A DNA stretch of 64,000 nucleotides from assembly GCF_000738775.1 (NCBI RefSeq), contig NZ_JPOC01000017.1:1-64000 (forward strand), given 5' to 3'. Below, piece after piece: positions 1-12,456 of the stretch (its first letter is position 1; each line of letters opens with the position of its first letter). The notes below the pieces were generated by a model that saw only the letters and a list, made by a program, of their open reading frames with translations, searched no databases and was not told the DNA's origin. Position numbers and translations under genes: made by a program. The stretch is from Prescottella defluvii (GTDB lineage Bacteria > Actinomycetota > Actinomycetes > Mycobacteriales > Mycobacteriaceae).

Positions 1-16
1 TGCCCGGGCATCACAC

Positions 17-325
17 CTAGGTCGTGTACATCCCCAGATCCGCTTCGATGCCGAGACGATTCCAGAACGCGGTCCTGTCGAAACCGGTGTTGCGGGCCCG
101 TTCGGCCATCACTCGCCCAGCCGCATCGTGTGCATGCCGGTCCCTCCACTTCACGACGGTGACCACATTGAAGCGACTCTCGCCCTCGTGCAGCCGGACG
201 ACGTCGTTCCCGACGATGCCGTCCAGGCGCCCCAGCGTTTCGTGGGTCTCCCGCACCTTCGCCAGGAACTCGTGCAGGGACGACTCGGGGACGTGGAACT
301 TGTCGATACGCAGAATCTCGGTCAT
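17..325 (-). CDS. Antibiotic biosynthesis monooxygenase (ABM)-like small protein
   Basis: The 102-aa product has the size and pattern of a dimeric alpha/beta-barrel ABM-fold protein: an N-terminal strand (EILRIDKFHVP), a helix (FLAKVRETHETL), and a central strand with the family-like phrase FNVVTVVKWRD. Proteins of this fold range from heme-degrading or quinone monooxygenases to catalytically silent members, and the substrate cannot be read from the sequence. A GTG at 328 is also possible. The ATG at 325 is preferred because a TAGGTT box lies 6 nt upstream, giving the leaderless spacing seen at many genes here. It lies downstream of ferrochelatase on the same strand, so a heme link is possible but unproven. 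Confidence 0.7.
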   Translation of the reverse strand: MTEILRIDKFHVPESSLHEFLAKVRETHETLGRLDGIVGNDVVRLHEGESRFNVVTVVKWRDRHAHDAAGRVMAERARNTGFDRTAFWNRLGIEADLGMYTT

Positions 326-331
326 CACGCG

Positions 332-337
332 AACCTA
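332..337 (-). promoter_or_regulatory. Putative -10 box of a leaderless ABM-gene transcript
   Basis: TAGGTT on the minus strand fits the actinobacterial housekeeping -10 pattern TANNNT and ends 6 nt before the ATG at 325. Transcription would start at or next to the start codon. Confidence 0.4.
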
Positions 338-383
338 GAACCTCGAGCCAGGTCGAGGTCAAGCACCCGGAGCGCCGATCGAT

Positions 384-1451
384 TCAGTTCCCGCCCGGAC
401 GCCGCGCCGGCGCGCAGCAGTTCACCGCACACGGCAACCCGTCCACGGTCGCACCCAGCAGCGGTTCCCTGCCGAGACGTACCGGCGCGGCGCCGGAGCG
501 GCGCTCCTCCACGAGCTCCCGGATCATCTGCGGGAACCGCGAATCCGTCCCCGGCGTCGCGGCACGCGCGAACTCGATGCCCAACTCCGCGGCCTTGTCC
601 CGGGCCTCGGTGTCGAGGTCCCACACCACCTCGAGGTGGTCCGACACGAACCCGACCGGGCACACGATCACCGCCGGAGCACCCGCGGCGGCCACCGTCT
701 CGAGATGATCGCAGATGTCGGGGTCGAGCCACGGCACCTGCGGCGGGCCGGACCGCGACTGCCACACCAGGTCGAAGTCGTCGACGCCGGCGACCTCCGC
801 GCACAGACGGGAGGCGTCCGCGACCTGGCGGCTGTACAGGTTGCCGCCCTCGGCCGGCGGGCCTGCGTTCGCGTCGGCCGCGATGGGCACCGAATGTGCG
901 GTGAACACCAACCGGGCGTGATCCCGGACGCCCTCCGAAAGCTCCTCGCGCGCAGCACGGATCGCGTCCGCGAACGCGGCGACCATCAACGGGTGGTCGT
1001 AGTACTGCCGAAGCTTCGCCAGCGTCGGCGCGTCGGTCACCGCGGTCCGGGCCCGCGCGATGTCCTCGTCGTACTGCCGGCACCCGGAGTAGCCGCCCCA
1101 CGCCGACGTCGGGAACACCAGGGCGTTGCGGACACCGTCGTCACGCATGCGGGCGACGGTGTCCTCCACCATCGGATGCCAGTTGCGGTTGCCGAAGTAC
1201 ACCGGCAGATCGATTCCGGCGCCGCGTAGTTCGGCCTCGACGCGTCCGATGATGTCCCGGTTGAGCGCGTTGATCGGCGACACGCCCCCGAAGTGCATGT
1301 AGTGCTCGGCCACCGCGGCGAGGCGTTCCGGTGGCACGCCCCGTCCGCGGGTGACGTTCTCGAGGAACGGCATCACGTCCTCGGGCTTCTCCGGTCCCCC
1401 GAAGGAGAGCACGAGGAGTGCGTCGAAGTCCGTGTCCCGCTGTCCGCTCAT
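384..1451 (-). CDS. hemH: Ferrochelatase (coproporphyrin ferrochelatase type)
   Basis: The product inserts Fe2+ into a porphyrin. In actinobacteria this is usually coproporphyrin III in the coproporphyrin-dependent heme pathway (cpfC). The 355-aa protein opens with the ferrochelatase signature [23 protein letters not shown], carries [12 protein letters not shown] near residue 54, and has the late motif [18 protein letters not shown] with the conserved His-Glu region. Clustered C-terminal cysteines (341, 345, 346) resemble the [2Fe-2S] ligands known in actinobacterial ferrochelatases. The frame is open upstream, but the ATG at 1451 is chosen because the family begins just before [10 protein letters not shown] and a purine-rich GAGAATGAGGG precedes it. 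It follows inhA, as hemH follows inhA in M. tuberculosis. Confidence 0.95.
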   Translation of the reverse strand: MSGQRDTDFDALLVLSFGGPEKPEDVMPFLENVTRGRGVPPERLAAVAEHYMHFGGVSPINALNRDIIGRVEAELRGAGIDLPVYFGNRNWHPMVEDTVARMRDDGVRNALVFPTSAWGGYSGCRQYDEDIARARTAVTDAPTLAKLRQYYDHPLMVAAFADAIRAAREELSEGVRDHARLVFTAHSVPIAADANAGPPAEGGNLYSRQVADASRLCAEVAGVDDFDLVWQSRSGPPQVPWLDPDICDHLETVAAAGAPAVIVCPVGFVSDHLEVVWDLDTEARDKAAELGIEFARAATPGTDSRFPQMIRELVEERRSGAAPVRLGREPLLGATVDGLPCAVNCCAPARRPGGN

Positions 1452-1518
1452 GCCCTCATTCTCGCCCAGTGCCGAAATCGCCGCCCGCGACGGGGCCGAA
1501 ATCTCTGCCCGCGACGGG

Positions 1519-2316
1519 TCAGCCGACCACCGCATGGAAGCCGCCGTCGACGTAGATGATCGACGCCGTGGTGCCGGGCAACCAGTCCGAGAGCACGGTG
1601 CACACACTCTTCGCGACGGGAGTCGGGTCGTCGACGTCCCAGCCGATCGGCGCGGCGTTGTCCCACGCGGTATTGAGCTTGTTCAGTTCCGCACCGGGGC
1701 CGGTGGCGTCGCCGGCGATGGCCTTCGCGGCGAGCGTCTTGACCGGGCCGGCCGCCACGAGGTTGGAGCGGATCCCGCGGACGCCGACCTCCTTGGCGAC
1801 ATACCGGTTCACTGCCTCGAGCGTGGCCTTGGACACGCCCATCCAGTTGTAGAACGGCATCGCGCGCGACGGGTCGAAGTCCATGCCGACGATCGACGCG
1901 TTGTCGTTGAGGACCGGCAGCAGCGCCTTCGCCAGCGACGCGTACGAGTACGCGGAGACCTCCATCGCCTTCGAGATGTCCGACCACGGCGCGTCCAGGA
2001 ACGGTGCGCCGAGACCCGAGCGCGGCGAGAACGCGATGGAGTGCACGACGCCGTCGATGCCCTCGGGCGCCAGCTCGCGAACTCGGTCGGCGAGGGTCGC
2101 GAGGTGTTCGTCGTCCTGGACGTTCAGCTCGACGGCCGGCGGCACCGGCTGCGGCAGACGCTGCGCGACGCGATCGATCAGCCGCAGTCGGTCGAATCCG
2201 GTGATGATCACCTTCGCGCCCTGCTCCTGTGCCACCTTCGCGACGTGGAACGCGATCGAGGCGTCGGTGATGATGCCGGTGACGAGAATGGTCTTGCCCG
2301 CGAGCAGTCCGCCCAT
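1519..2316 (-). CDS. inhA: Enoyl-[acyl-carrier-protein] reductase, NADH-dependent (FAS-II)
   Basis: InhA reduces 2-trans-enoyl-AcpM chains in the FAS-II cycle that builds mycolic-acid meromycolate chains. The 265-aa product is collinear with M. tuberculosis InhA. It has the N-terminal NADH-binding loop [10 protein letters not shown] (residues 15-24), Ser93 in VVHSIAF at the position equivalent to Ser94, and the catalytic pair Tyr156 and Lys163 in [13 protein letters not shown]. It also keeps the signature DFDPSRAMP and the C-terminal YVDGG. An AGGAG box lies 6 nt before the ATG. It follows fabG1 after a 52-nt gap, the conserved mabA-inhA arrangement. Its presence supports a mycolate-producing host. 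Confidence 0.96.
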   Translation of the reverse strand: MGGLLAGKTILVTGIITDASIAFHVAKVAQEQGAKVIITGFDRLRLIDRVAQRLPQPVPPAVELNVQDDEHLATLADRVRELAPEGIDGVVHSIAFSPRSGLGAPFLDAPWSDISKAMEVSAYSYASLAKALLPVLNDNASIVGMDFDPSRAMPFYNWMGVSKATLEAVNRYVAKEVGVRGIRSNLVAAGPVKTLAAKAIAGDATGPGAELNKLNTAWDNAAPIGWDVDDPTPVAKSVCTVLSDWLPGTTASIIYVDGGFHAVVG

Positions 2317-2368
2317 GTTGCTACTCCTGTTGATGAAAGTCGTTGGGTGCGTGAGGTTTCGGGCGAAT

Positions 2369-3160
<792 letters not shown>

Positions 3161-4141
3161 TCAGGGCACGCGCTGGCGCAGGACCAACGCCGTCGCCAGT
3201 CCCGCCGCGCTGAAGAGCACGCCCAGCACCAGCCAGGGACGGCTGGCGTCACCGCGGGCGTTCTCGAAACCGATCTGCTCCTCGAGGGTGTCGTACACGT
3301 CGCGCAGTTCCTCGAGGCTGGACGCGGTGAAGAAGCTGCCGCCGGAGAGATTCGCGATCTCTCGCAACGACGGATCGTCCACCGGGACCGGGATGCGGTC
3401 GCCCTCGATCTCGACGGTGCCGTAGTTGGTGCCGAACGAGATCGTGGAGATCGGCACGCCCTTGTCCTTGGCCAGCCGGGCCGCGGTGAACCCGCCACGC
3501 GGGTCGTCCTCGCCCTCGGGCACCGTCTGCTTGCCGTCGGAAAGCAAGACGATCCGCGCCGGCGGCGCCTGCTCACTGCCGCCGAGGACGGCCGCGAGCG
3601 TGTCGATCGACTGCAACGACGTGAAGATCGCCTCACCGGTCGCCGTGCGCTCGCTGAGCTCGAGATTGTCGATCGCGGCCTTCGTCTCGTCACGGTTGGG
3701 CGTGGGAGAGACCAGGACCGAGGCGGTGCCGGCGAACGCGACCAACCCGAGGTTGATGCCGGGGGTCAGGCCTTCGGCGAACGCCTTGGCCGCCTCCTGC
3801 GCGGCCGCGAGCCGGCTCGGTTCGACGTCGGTGGCCTTCATCGACAGTGACACGTCGATCACCAGCACCACCGTCGCGCGGTTCCGTGGCACCCGCTTGT
3901 CGGCGGTGGGCCCGGCCAGCGCGACGGTCAGGAAGACCAGGCCGACGAGCATCAGGGCGATCGGAATGTGCCGGGTCAGGTTCGGCCGGTTGGGCGCGAC
4001 CTTCTCGAGCAGCTCCATGTTCGCAAAGCGCAACACGTGCTTCTGACGGCGACGCTGGACGACGACGTAGCCCGCGACCAGCGCCGCGACGACCGCAAGG
4101 AACAGCAACCACCACGGAGAGGCGAACTGCGACAGGCTCAT
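3161..4141 (-). CDS. Membrane-anchored VWA-domain protein (BatA-like)
   Basis: The 326-aa product has an N-terminal membrane segment ([19 protein letters not shown]), a second at about residues 60-80 ([19 protein letters not shown]), a von Willebrand A domain with the MIDAS motif DVSLSM, and a C-terminal membrane helix ([18 protein letters not shown]). It overlaps the DUF58 gene by 4 nt and follows moxR, the standard MoxR-DUF58-VWA operon. These systems are thought to act as chaperone-like assemblies for envelope proteins or metalloenzymes. The M. tuberculosis counterpart is Rv1481, next to moxR1. The client here is unknown. Confidence 0.9.
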   Translation of the reverse strand: MSLSQFASPWWLLFLAVVAALVAGYVVVQRRRQKHVLRFANMELLEKVAPNRPNLTRHIPIALMLVGLVFLTVALAGPTADKRVPRNRATVVLVIDVSLSMKATDVEPSRLAAAQEAAKAFAEGLTPGINLGLVAFAGTASVLVSPTPNRDETKAAIDNLELSERTATGEAIFTSLQSIDTLAAVLGGSEQAPPARIVLLSDGKQTVPEGEDDPRGGFTAARLAKDKGVPISTISFGTNYGTVEIEGDRIPVPVDDPSLREIANLSGGSFFTASSLEELRDVYDTLEEQIGFENARGDASRPWLVLGVLFSAAGLATALVLRQRVP

Positions 4142-5094
4142 CCGCGTGCCACCCGGGTTCCGGGCGCCCCGTAGCTGTGCCGCCGGGAGGAGACGAACCG
4201 CACCACGTCGGCGATCCAGTCCCGATCCGTGCTCAGGCTCAGGCGCGGCGCCCCGCAGCGGCGCAGCGTCGCCTCGACGTCCGCCCGATGCGACTGCGCG
4301 GCGCGCGCGAAGTCCGCACGCAGCTGGGGTGTGGTCGAGAACTCCCGTGTCCGTCCCGATTCGGGATCGAACAGCACCACGTCGCCCGCGTCGGGCAGCG
4401 CCGTGTCACGCGGGTCCAGGACCTCGATGCCGAGCAGATCGTGTCGGCCGGACAGGGCCCGCAGCGAGCGTTCCCAGTCGATCGGCCCCAGGAAGTCGCT
4501 GATGACGACGGCCAGTCCGCGTCGACGCTCCGGACGGCGGAGCGACTCGAGGGCACCGCGCAGGTCTCCCCGGACGCCGTCGGCCGCGTGCGGTGTGGAG
4601 GCGATGCGCCGGAGCATCGCCTGCGCGTGGACGCGTCCCCCGCGCGCCGGAATCCGCACCGTCCGATCGCCGGTCGCGACGATCGCACCGATCCGGTTCC
4701 CACTGCCCCCGGCCAGGTACGTGATGGCCGATGCCGCGGCCACCGCCAGGTCACGCTTCTCGCATCCGACGGTTCCGAAGTCCAGGCTCGACGACAGGTC
4801 GACCACGAGCCAGGTCTCGAGTTCCCGGTCGGCAACCGTCTGCCGGACGTGCGGATGGGTGGTGCGGGCGGTCACCGACCAATCCATCTGCCGCACATCG
4901 TCACCGGGCTGGTACTCCCGGGCGTCACCCGGTTCGGAACCCGGCCCGGGAATCAGTCCGAGGTGATCGCCGTGCAGCACCCCGTCCAGTCGTCGGCGCA
5001 CGGTGAGTTCGAGAGTCCGCAGGGCCGCGGTCAGCTCCGGGTCGCGCAGCGATCCGGAACGGAACGACGGCACCGCTGCCGCGCGCCGGGTCAC
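4138..5094 (-). CDS. DUF58 domain protein of the MoxR-VWA operon
   Basis: The 318-aa soluble protein shows the DUF58 core [19 protein letters not shown] followed by a degenerate VWA-like strand, [13 protein letters not shown]. It corresponds to Rv1480. Start and stop overlap those of its neighbours by 4 nt on both sides, so translation of moxR, DUF58 and VWA is coupled. DUF58 proteins are presumed to link the MoxR ATPase to its substrate. No catalytic motif is visible. Confidence 0.9.
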   Translation of the reverse strand: MTRRAAAVPSFRSGSLRDPELTAALRTLELTVRRRLDGVLHGDHLGLIPGPGSEPGDAREYQPGDDVRQMDWSVTARTTHPHVRQTVADRELETWLVVDLSSSLDFGTVGCEKRDLAVAAASAITYLAGGSGNRIGAIVATGDRTVRIPARGGRVHAQAMLRRIASTPHAADGVRGDLRGALESLRRPERRRGLAVVISDFLGPIDWERSLRALSGRHDLLGIEVLDPRDTALPDAGDVVLFDPESGRTREFSTTPQLRADFARAAQSHRADVEATLRRCGAPRLSLSTDRDWIADVVRFVSSRRHSYGAPGTRVARG

Positions 5095-6206
5095 TGTTGC
5101 TGCGTGCCCGTCGCAGACAGGGACGCGGGCTCGAACGCGGGCGGCGCCGGCGGCGCGACCGGCTGAGCGCCGACCTGCGGCAGTCCGACCGTCTGCAGCA
5201 CCCGGGCGATCACGTCCTCCGGCGACACCTCGTCGGCGAGCGCGTCGTACGACAGGACCAGACGGTGCCGCAACACGTCGGGAATGACCTCGAGTACGTC
5301 CTGCGGGACGACGTAGTCGCGTCCGCGCAGCAGAGCCAGCGCGCGCGATGCGGAGATGATGCCGAGCGTCGCGCGCGGCGATGCCCCGTACGCGATCCAG
5401 CCGGCGACGTCGTCGAGGCCGAACTGTCGCGGGGTGCGGGTCGCGGCGATCACCCGGACCACGTAGTCGACCAGCGCATGGTGGACGAACACGTTGCTCG
5501 CGACCTTCTGCAGCCGGACCAGTTCCTGCGCGTCGAGAACCTGATGGGGCTCCGGTGCGGCGACACCCATCCGGTAGACGATCTCGCGCTCCTCCTCCAC
5601 CGACGGATAGTCGACGAGCACCTTGAACAGGAAGCGGTCCCGCTGCGCCTCCGGCAGCGGATAGACACCCTCGTTCTCGATGGGGTTCTGCGTCGCCATC
5701 ACCAGGAACGGCTCGGGCATCGGGTACGTCTTGCCGCCGATCGACACGTGCCGTTCGGCCATGACCTCGAGCAGCGCCGACTGCACCTTCGCGGGTGCAC
5801 GGTTGATCTCGTCGGCAAGCAGGAAGTTCGCCACGACCGGGCCGAGTTCGGTGTCGAACTGTTCGCGGCCCTGCCGGTAGATGCGGGTGCCGATCAGGTC
5901 GGTGGGCACCAGGTCCGGGGTGAACTGCACGCGGGAGAACGATCCGCCGACAACCTTCGCGAACGTCTCGACCGCGAGGGTCTTCGCGACACCCGGAACG
6001 CCTTCGAGCAGTACGTGTCCCTTGGCGAGCACACCGACGAGCATGCGCTCGACCAGCCTGTCCTGTCCCACGATGACTCGCTTGACCTCGTAGATCGCCC
6101 GTTCGAGGGTGTGCACGTCACGAGCGAGATCGGACACCGGCGTCCCCGCGCTCGCGTGCGCCCCCTCCGAGCCGGACCCAGCTACCGCGCCGTCACGTGA
6201 GGTCAC
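5091..6206 (-). CDS. moxR: MoxR-family AAA+ ATPase
   Basis: The roughly 371-aa AAA+ ATPase has Walker A in LLEGVPGVAKTLAVE, Walker B FLLADEINRAPAKVQ, the MoxR phrase MATQNPIENEGVYPLPEAQRDRF, and the C-terminal lid domain. It is thought to power remodelling of client proteins together with the DUF58 and VWA proteins encoded downstream. A TTG at 6209 directly precedes the GTG at 6206. The GTG is chosen because a GGGG stretch lies about 8 nt upstream. It lies directly downstream of ripA, as moxR1 lies next to the rip genes in mycobacteria, which suggests a cell-envelope role. Confidence 0.93.
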   Translation of the reverse strand: MTSRDGAVAGSGSEGAHASAGTPVSDLARDVHTLERAIYEVKRVIVGQDRLVERMLVGVLAKGHVLLEGVPGVAKTLAVETFAKVVGGSFSRVQFTPDLVPTDLIGTRIYRQGREQFDTELGPVVANFLLADEINRAPAKVQSALLEVMAERHVSIGGKTYPMPEPFLVMATQNPIENEGVYPLPEAQRDRFLFKVLVDYPSVEEEREIVYRMGVAAPEPHQVLDAQELVRLQKVASNVFVHHALVDYVVRVIAATRTPRQFGLDDVAGWIAYGASPRATLGIISASRALALLRGRDYVVPQDVLEVIPDVLRHRLVLSYDALADEVSPEDVIARVLQTVGLPQVGAQPVAPPAPPAFEPASLSATGTQQQ

Positions 6207-6242
6207 CAAGAATCCCCGCTTCCACCTAGATCGTTCTCATCA

Positions 6243-6269
6243 ACTCGACCGACTCGACTGACTCGACCG
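6243..6269. repeat. Three tandem 9-bp repeats upstream of moxR
   Basis: Three contiguous copies of ACTCGACYG (ACTCGACCG, ACTCGACTG, ACTCGACCG) sit in the 115-bp gap between ripA and moxR, 37 bp before the moxR start. They could bind a regulator of moxR or be a simple slippage product. Confidence 0.7.
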
Positions 6270-6321
6270 TCCGTTCAACTATTCCAGGTGTCGCCCGCAG
6301 ACCGCAGCCAGGCGACGTGAC

Positions 6322-7806
6322 CTAGGACACCATACGGACAGCGTAGGGCGTCATCCCGTCCCATCGCACCGGTGAGACCTTCACGATCGACCCGGACTGC
6401 GGCGCCTCGAGCATCGTTCCGTCGCCGAGGTAGAGCGCGACGTGCTGACTCGCGTTGGGACCGTAGAAGATCATGTCGCCGCGCCGCATCTCCGACACCG
6501 CCACCTGGGTGCCCGCCGTGTACTGGTATCCGGAGTAGTGCGGCAGGGAGATCCCGGCACCGGCGAAGGCGTAGATCATCAGTCCGGAGCAGTCGAATCC
6601 GATCTTGTCGAAATCTCCGAAGCTGTCGGCGACGCCGCCGTCCCGGATGCCGAGGGTCGGGCCGCTGGCGTTGCCGCCGCCCCACGCATAGGGGACACCC
6701 AGTTGCGACATGCCTCGGTCGATCACCGTCTCGATCGCCGCACCCCCGGTGACGGCCGGCGACATCGGGCGCGGTGCCGACTGCGCCGGCGGCGTCCAGC
6801 CGCCGGAGTCCCCGTCGTCGATCTGGGTGTGCGGACGCTGACCGTCCGCCAACTGGGACGCCCGGTCGTTGGCCGCACGATCCTCCGCGGCCCGCCGCGC
6901 CGCCTCCTGAGCAGCGGCTGCGGCGGCCGCCGCGGCCGCCTCCTCCGCTTGCCGCTGGTTGTCCCAGTCGATGTAGGCCTCGCGCTGCCCCTGCAGTCCG
7001 GCAACGTTGCTGCGGGCCGCGTCGAGTTGCGTCTGGGCCGCGTTCCGGTCGGCCTCGATCCGCGCCTTCCGGGACGCCTGCTCCTCGAGCGCGCTGCGGG
7101 CGGCGACGATCGACTGCTCCGCTTCCGCCTTCTTCGACTCGGCCTCGCTCGCGGCGGCGTCCGCGCGCTGCTTGGCCTCGCGAGCGGCGGAGTCACGGTT
7201 GGCCTGCTCGGTCCGCGCCCGCTGCAGGTTGTCGAGGACCGCCTTCTGGCTGCCCGACAGCAGCCGCAGGGTCTGTGCGCGGTCGAGGACGTCGTCGGGT
7301 CCCTCGGCTCCGAAGTACGACGACAGTGACGACACGTTCCGGCCCTTGGTGTAACTCGACACCGCGTAGTCGGTGAACCGCTTCTGCGCCTGCTCGATCT
7401 GCGTTCCGGCATCCGTGAGCGCCTGCTGGCTCTGCGCGACCATGCCGTCGGCCGCGTCGGCGGCGTCCCGCGCGCTCTGCAGGTCGACGAGGGCGCGGTT
7501 GACGTCCTCGCGCCTGATGGCGACCTCGTCGTCGAGTCGGGACAGTTCCTGGTTCGCGGTGGCCACCTGGTTGATCAGATCCCCCACCTCGACGACACCG
7601 TCGGAGACCTGGGCATTTCCGCTCTCGATCTCGGCGTCGGACGGATTGGGCGGTGGCGGCGGTACCGCGGCCGCGATGCCCGGCGTCCCCGCCACCAAGG
7701 CCCCGACGACGCTCAGTCCCAGCACGACTCGGGCGAACCGGGAAACCGTAGGCGGGAAGTCCGGACGTCGCACGCCGACGCGTGTGCGTCTGGAACTGCG
7801 CCTCAC
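6322..7806 (-). CDS. ripA: Secreted NlpC/P60 peptidoglycan endopeptidase, RipA-like
   Basis: This is a D,L-endopeptidase that cuts the peptidoglycan stem peptide at the septum. The 494-aa form begins at GTG 7806, preceded by GGGAGG at 6-nt spacing. The open frame runs further upstream, but this start places an Arg-rich n-region and hydrophobic core (VVLGLSVVGALVAGTPGIAAA) at the N-terminus as a normal signal peptide. Residues about 50-330 are an Ala/Glu/Arg-rich coiled coil with a run of ten alanines, the autoinhibitory region in RipA. The C-terminal domain has Cys406 (FDCSGL), His455 (SQHVALY) and Glu467. Their spacing of 49 and 12 residues equals that of RipA Cys383-His432-Glu444. No ripB follows. 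Confidence 0.93.
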   Translation of the reverse strand: MRRSSRRTRVGVRRPDFPPTVSRFARVVLGLSVVGALVAGTPGIAAAVPPPPPNPSDAEIESGNAQVSDGVVEVGDLINQVATANQELSRLDDEVAIRREDVNRALVDLQSARDAADAADGMVAQSQQALTDAGTQIEQAQKRFTDYAVSSYTKGRNVSSLSSYFGAEGPDDVLDRAQTLRLLSGSQKAVLDNLQRARTEQANRDSAAREAKQRADAAASEAESKKAEAEQSIVAARSALEEQASRKARIEADRNAAQTQLDAARSNVAGLQGQREAYIDWDNQRQAEEAAAAAAAAAAQEAARRAAEDRAANDRASQLADGQRPHTQIDDGDSGGWTPPAQSAPRPMSPAVTGGAAIETVIDRGMSQLGVPYAWGGGNASGPTLGIRDGGVADSFGDFDKIGFDCSGLMIYAFAGAGISLPHYSGYQYTAGTQVAVSEMRRGDMIFYGPNASQHVALYLGDGTMLEAPQSGSIVKVSPVRWDGMTPYAVRMVS

Positions 7807-7973
7807 AAGACCTCCCAACGGCTGCGACCGGGCCGGAAACTCGCCCGACGCTTCTCTAGACACTTCTTCCCCAGAAAGTGCCATTGGCACCGTACGACAC
7901 TTTGCGCTCCCTGGTGAACTCTTGTCACAAATGACGTGGCAGTAATTCGACCTGGGGAAATGGCGTGAATACA

Positions 7974-8015
7974 CCGAATCGACGACCCTCGCGCAGGCAG
8001 GGGTCGTCGATTCGG
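7974..8015 (-). terminator. Perfect 15-bp stem-loop terminator after the 8048-8620 gene
   Basis: Positions 7974-7988 (CCGAATCGACGACCC) pair perfectly with 8001-8015 around a 12-nt loop. The hairpin begins 32 nt after the stop codon of the upstream gene and lies before the ripA leader. No strong U-tract follows, which is common in actinobacterial terminators. Confidence 0.75.
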
Positions 8016-8047
8016 CAGGTGGACGTTCGCGCGGCGAACGTCGGGTG

Positions 8048-8620
8048 TCAGGGAGTGTTGCGGTCCCCGCCGAGATCGGAACCGGCGGACGGCACCGCGG
8101 CGGTCGGCGTCGACGTGGTGGCGTCTGGGCCGCGACGGACCTTCGCGACGTAGGACGCCCCACCCACCAGCACGACCACCAGCACCAACAGCGCCGTGAT
8201 CAGCGCCCAGGGCGTACCGGAATCGGTGATCTCGTCGACGAAATTGTTCGCCGACTGCACCGCGTTGCCGGTGTAGGTGTGGTCCTGCGCGCCCTCGAGC
8301 ACGACGCGGCTCACCGTGTCGCTGTAGGTACCGGGCGAGGACGGCGACAGGACGAGCACCGTACCGCCCTCGGACTGCCCCACCTCCGAGGCGAGATCCC
8401 GCAAGTACTCGGCCCGAGCCGGGTCCTTGTCCACCACAACGACGCTCAGCTTGATCCCGTGGTCCTCGGCGCGGATCACGACGTCGCGGAGACCGTCCAC
8501 GTCCGATGCGGGCGCCGAGACTCCGTCGTCCGCGAGATCCGCGAGCACCGAGTCGATGGAGACGCCATCGGGAATGGTGGTGGCGTGCGGGAGCAGGGCG
8601 TGCGCGATAGGAACAGACAT
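8048..8620 (-). CDS. Conserved actinobacterial membrane protein (Rv1476-like)
   Basis: The 190-aa protein has a soluble N-terminal alpha/beta region (residues about 1-130, with strands such as GIKLSVVVVDKD and GTVLVLSP), then one membrane helix (ALITALLVLVVVLVGGASYV) and a short basic, Thr/Pro-rich tail. This topology matches M. tuberculosis Rv1476, which occupies the same position between ripA and acn. The function is unknown. The position suggests an envelope role, but the terminator between it and ripA argues for separate transcription. Confidence 0.85.
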   Translation of the reverse strand: MSVPIAHALLPHATTIPDGVSIDSVLADLADDGVSAPASDVDGLRDVVIRAEDHGIKLSVVVVDKDPARAEYLRDLASEVGQSEGGTVLVLSPSSPGTYSDTVSRVVLEGAQDHTYTGNAVQSANNFVDEITDSGTPWALITALLVLVVVLVGGASYVAKVRRGPDATTSTPTAAVPSAGSDLGGDRNTP

Positions 8621-8790
8621 CTCTCATCCGGGGTCGGTGACGAAGGGCAAGCGTGCACTGCACAGTACGTGACGGGCCACCGTGTCCACCGTCCCCGCAG
8701 TTGTGCGCGCGCGCCGACTGCGTGAGGATTGGATCGACGCGAACCGGCCCGGGCCCGCCCGGCGAAACCTGACAAGACCCTGCAGTCTCA

Positions 8791-8806
8791 CAGGACAAGC
8801 GTACTG
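8791..8806 (+). promoter_or_regulatory. AcnR operator in the acn promoter
   Basis: The sequence CAGGACAAGCGTACTG matches at every fixed position the operator consensus CAGNACNNNCGTACTG described for AcnR of Corynebacterium glutamicum, as I recall it. It lies directly upstream of the acn -10 box, so binding should block RNA polymerase. The acnR gene is just downstream of acn. Confidence 0.85.
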
Positions 8807-8807
8807 T

Positions 8808-8813
8808 TAGACT
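8808..8813 (+). promoter_or_regulatory. Putative -10 box of acn
   Basis: TAGACT fits TANNNT and lies 1 nt after the AcnR operator. Transcription from about 8820 would give a leader of roughly 120 nt. Confidence 0.6.
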
Positions 8814-8890
8814 TCATTCGAGACGCCCGCGGAACTGTTCGGGTTCGGTCCACCGACCGGATCGGGCACTGTTCGCGTGCCTCGCTTCAG

Positions 8891-8914
8891 CCGTCGACAC
8901 AGCCCCGTCGACGG
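8891..8914 (+). other. 8-bp perfect hairpin in the acn leader
   Basis: CCGTCGAC (8891-8898) pairs with GTCGACGG (8907-8914) around an 8-nt loop, ending 27 nt before the acn start codon. It may be a structural or regulatory element of the mRNA. Its function is unknown. Confidence 0.45.
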
Positions 8915-8941
8915 CGAACCTCAAAGACGAGTGGAGCTGAC

Positions 8942-11740
<2,799 letters not shown>

Positions 11741-11788
11741 TCACCTGATCGTGTGATCTCGGTTCCCCGGGATCATTTCAGCGCGTTT

Positions 11789-11826
11789 GACGGCGGGCTC
11801 GGGACGTCAGTCTCGGGCCCGCCGTC
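11789..11826 (+). terminator. Stem-loop terminator after acn
   Basis: A 10-bp stem, GACGGCGGGC (11789-11798) with GCCCGCCGTC (11817-11826), follows the acn stop by 48 nt and is trailed by GCAGTTT. It probably limits read-through into acnR, whose ribosome-binding site follows at once. Confidence 0.7.
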
Positions 11827-11853
11827 GCAGTTTCGTACGAAAGGATGTCGGCT

Positions 11854-12420
11854 GTGCCCAAGGTCAGCGAAGACCATCTCGCAGCACGGCGGAGCCAGAT
11901 TCTCGACGGGGCCCGCCAGTGCTTCGCGCAGTACGGCTACGACGGCGCGACCGTGCGCCGCCTCGAGGAAACCACCGGGCTCTCGCGCGGTGCGATCTTC
12001 CACCACTTCAAGGACAAGGACGGACTGTTCCTCGCCCTTGCCCACGAGGACGCCAAACGCATGGCCGACGTCGTCGCCGAGGGCGGTCTCGTCCAGGTGA
12101 TGCGTGACATGCTCGCCTCACCGGAGCAGTTCGACTGGCTCGGCACCCGACTCGAGATCGCCCGACGCCTGCGCACCGACCCGGAATTCGCCCGCGACTG
12201 GACCCAGCGCAGCGCCGAACTCACCGAGGCCACCGTCCGCCGGCTCGAACGTCAGAAGTCGGCCGGACGTCTGCGCGACGACCTGCCCACCGATGTCCTG
12301 CTCGACTATCTCGATCTCGTCCTCGACGGTCTCATCGCCCGCATCGCCTCCGGGCACGGCGGCGAAAACCTTTCGGCCGTCCTCGATCTCGTCGAGGAAT
12401 CGGTGCGGCGTCAGGAGTGA
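11854..12420 (+). CDS. acnR: TetR-family repressor of aconitase, AcnR
   Basis: The 188-aa product has the TetR DNA-binding domain at its N-terminus: RRSQILDGARQCFAQYGYDGATVRRLEETTGLSRGAIFHHFKDKDGLFLAL. An all-helical ligand domain follows. AcnR of C. glutamicum has the same length, the same position after acn, represses acn, and is reported to bind citrate-Mg. An exact operator match lies in the acn promoter here. An ATG at 11845 exists, but the GTG at 11854 has AAAGGA at proper spacing and gives the usual PKVSEDHL N-terminus. A terminator lies between acn and acnR, so separate expression or read-through are both possible. Confidence 0.93.
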   Translation: MPKVSEDHLAARRSQILDGARQCFAQYGYDGATVRRLEETTGLSRGAIFHHFKDKDGLFLALAHEDAKRMADVVAEGGLVQVMRDMLASPEQFDWLGTRLEIARRLRTDPEFARDWTQRSAELTEATVRRLERQKSAGRLRDDLPTDVLLDYLDLVLDGLIARIASGHGGENLSAVLDLVEESVRRQE

Positions 12421-12456
12421 GCCACGCCGCGGGGTTCCAGAACGTCGCAGGCCGGC

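Larger units (their letters stand above)
8621..8941. promoter_or_regulatory. Divergent regulatory region between the Rv1476-like gene and acn
   Basis: This 321-bp gap contains no convincing gene. It holds the AcnR operator (8791-8806), a -10 box for acn (8808-8813), and an acn leader of about 120 nt that carries a hairpin (8891-8914). A GGAG lies before the acn GTG. The left half must contain the promoter of the leftward membrane-protein gene, but no clear box stood out there. Confidence 0.7.

Noticed and set aside
7923-7931. TTGTCACAA upstream of ripA as an MtrA-type box
   Set aside because: Only a single GTCACA half-site is present. MtrA sites as I recall them need two spaced repeats, so the support is too weak.
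7807-7973. A c-di-AMP (ydaO-type) riboswitch in the ripA leader
   Set aside because: Such riboswitches precede some actinobacterial wall-hydrolase genes, but the conserved core motifs were not found in this leader.
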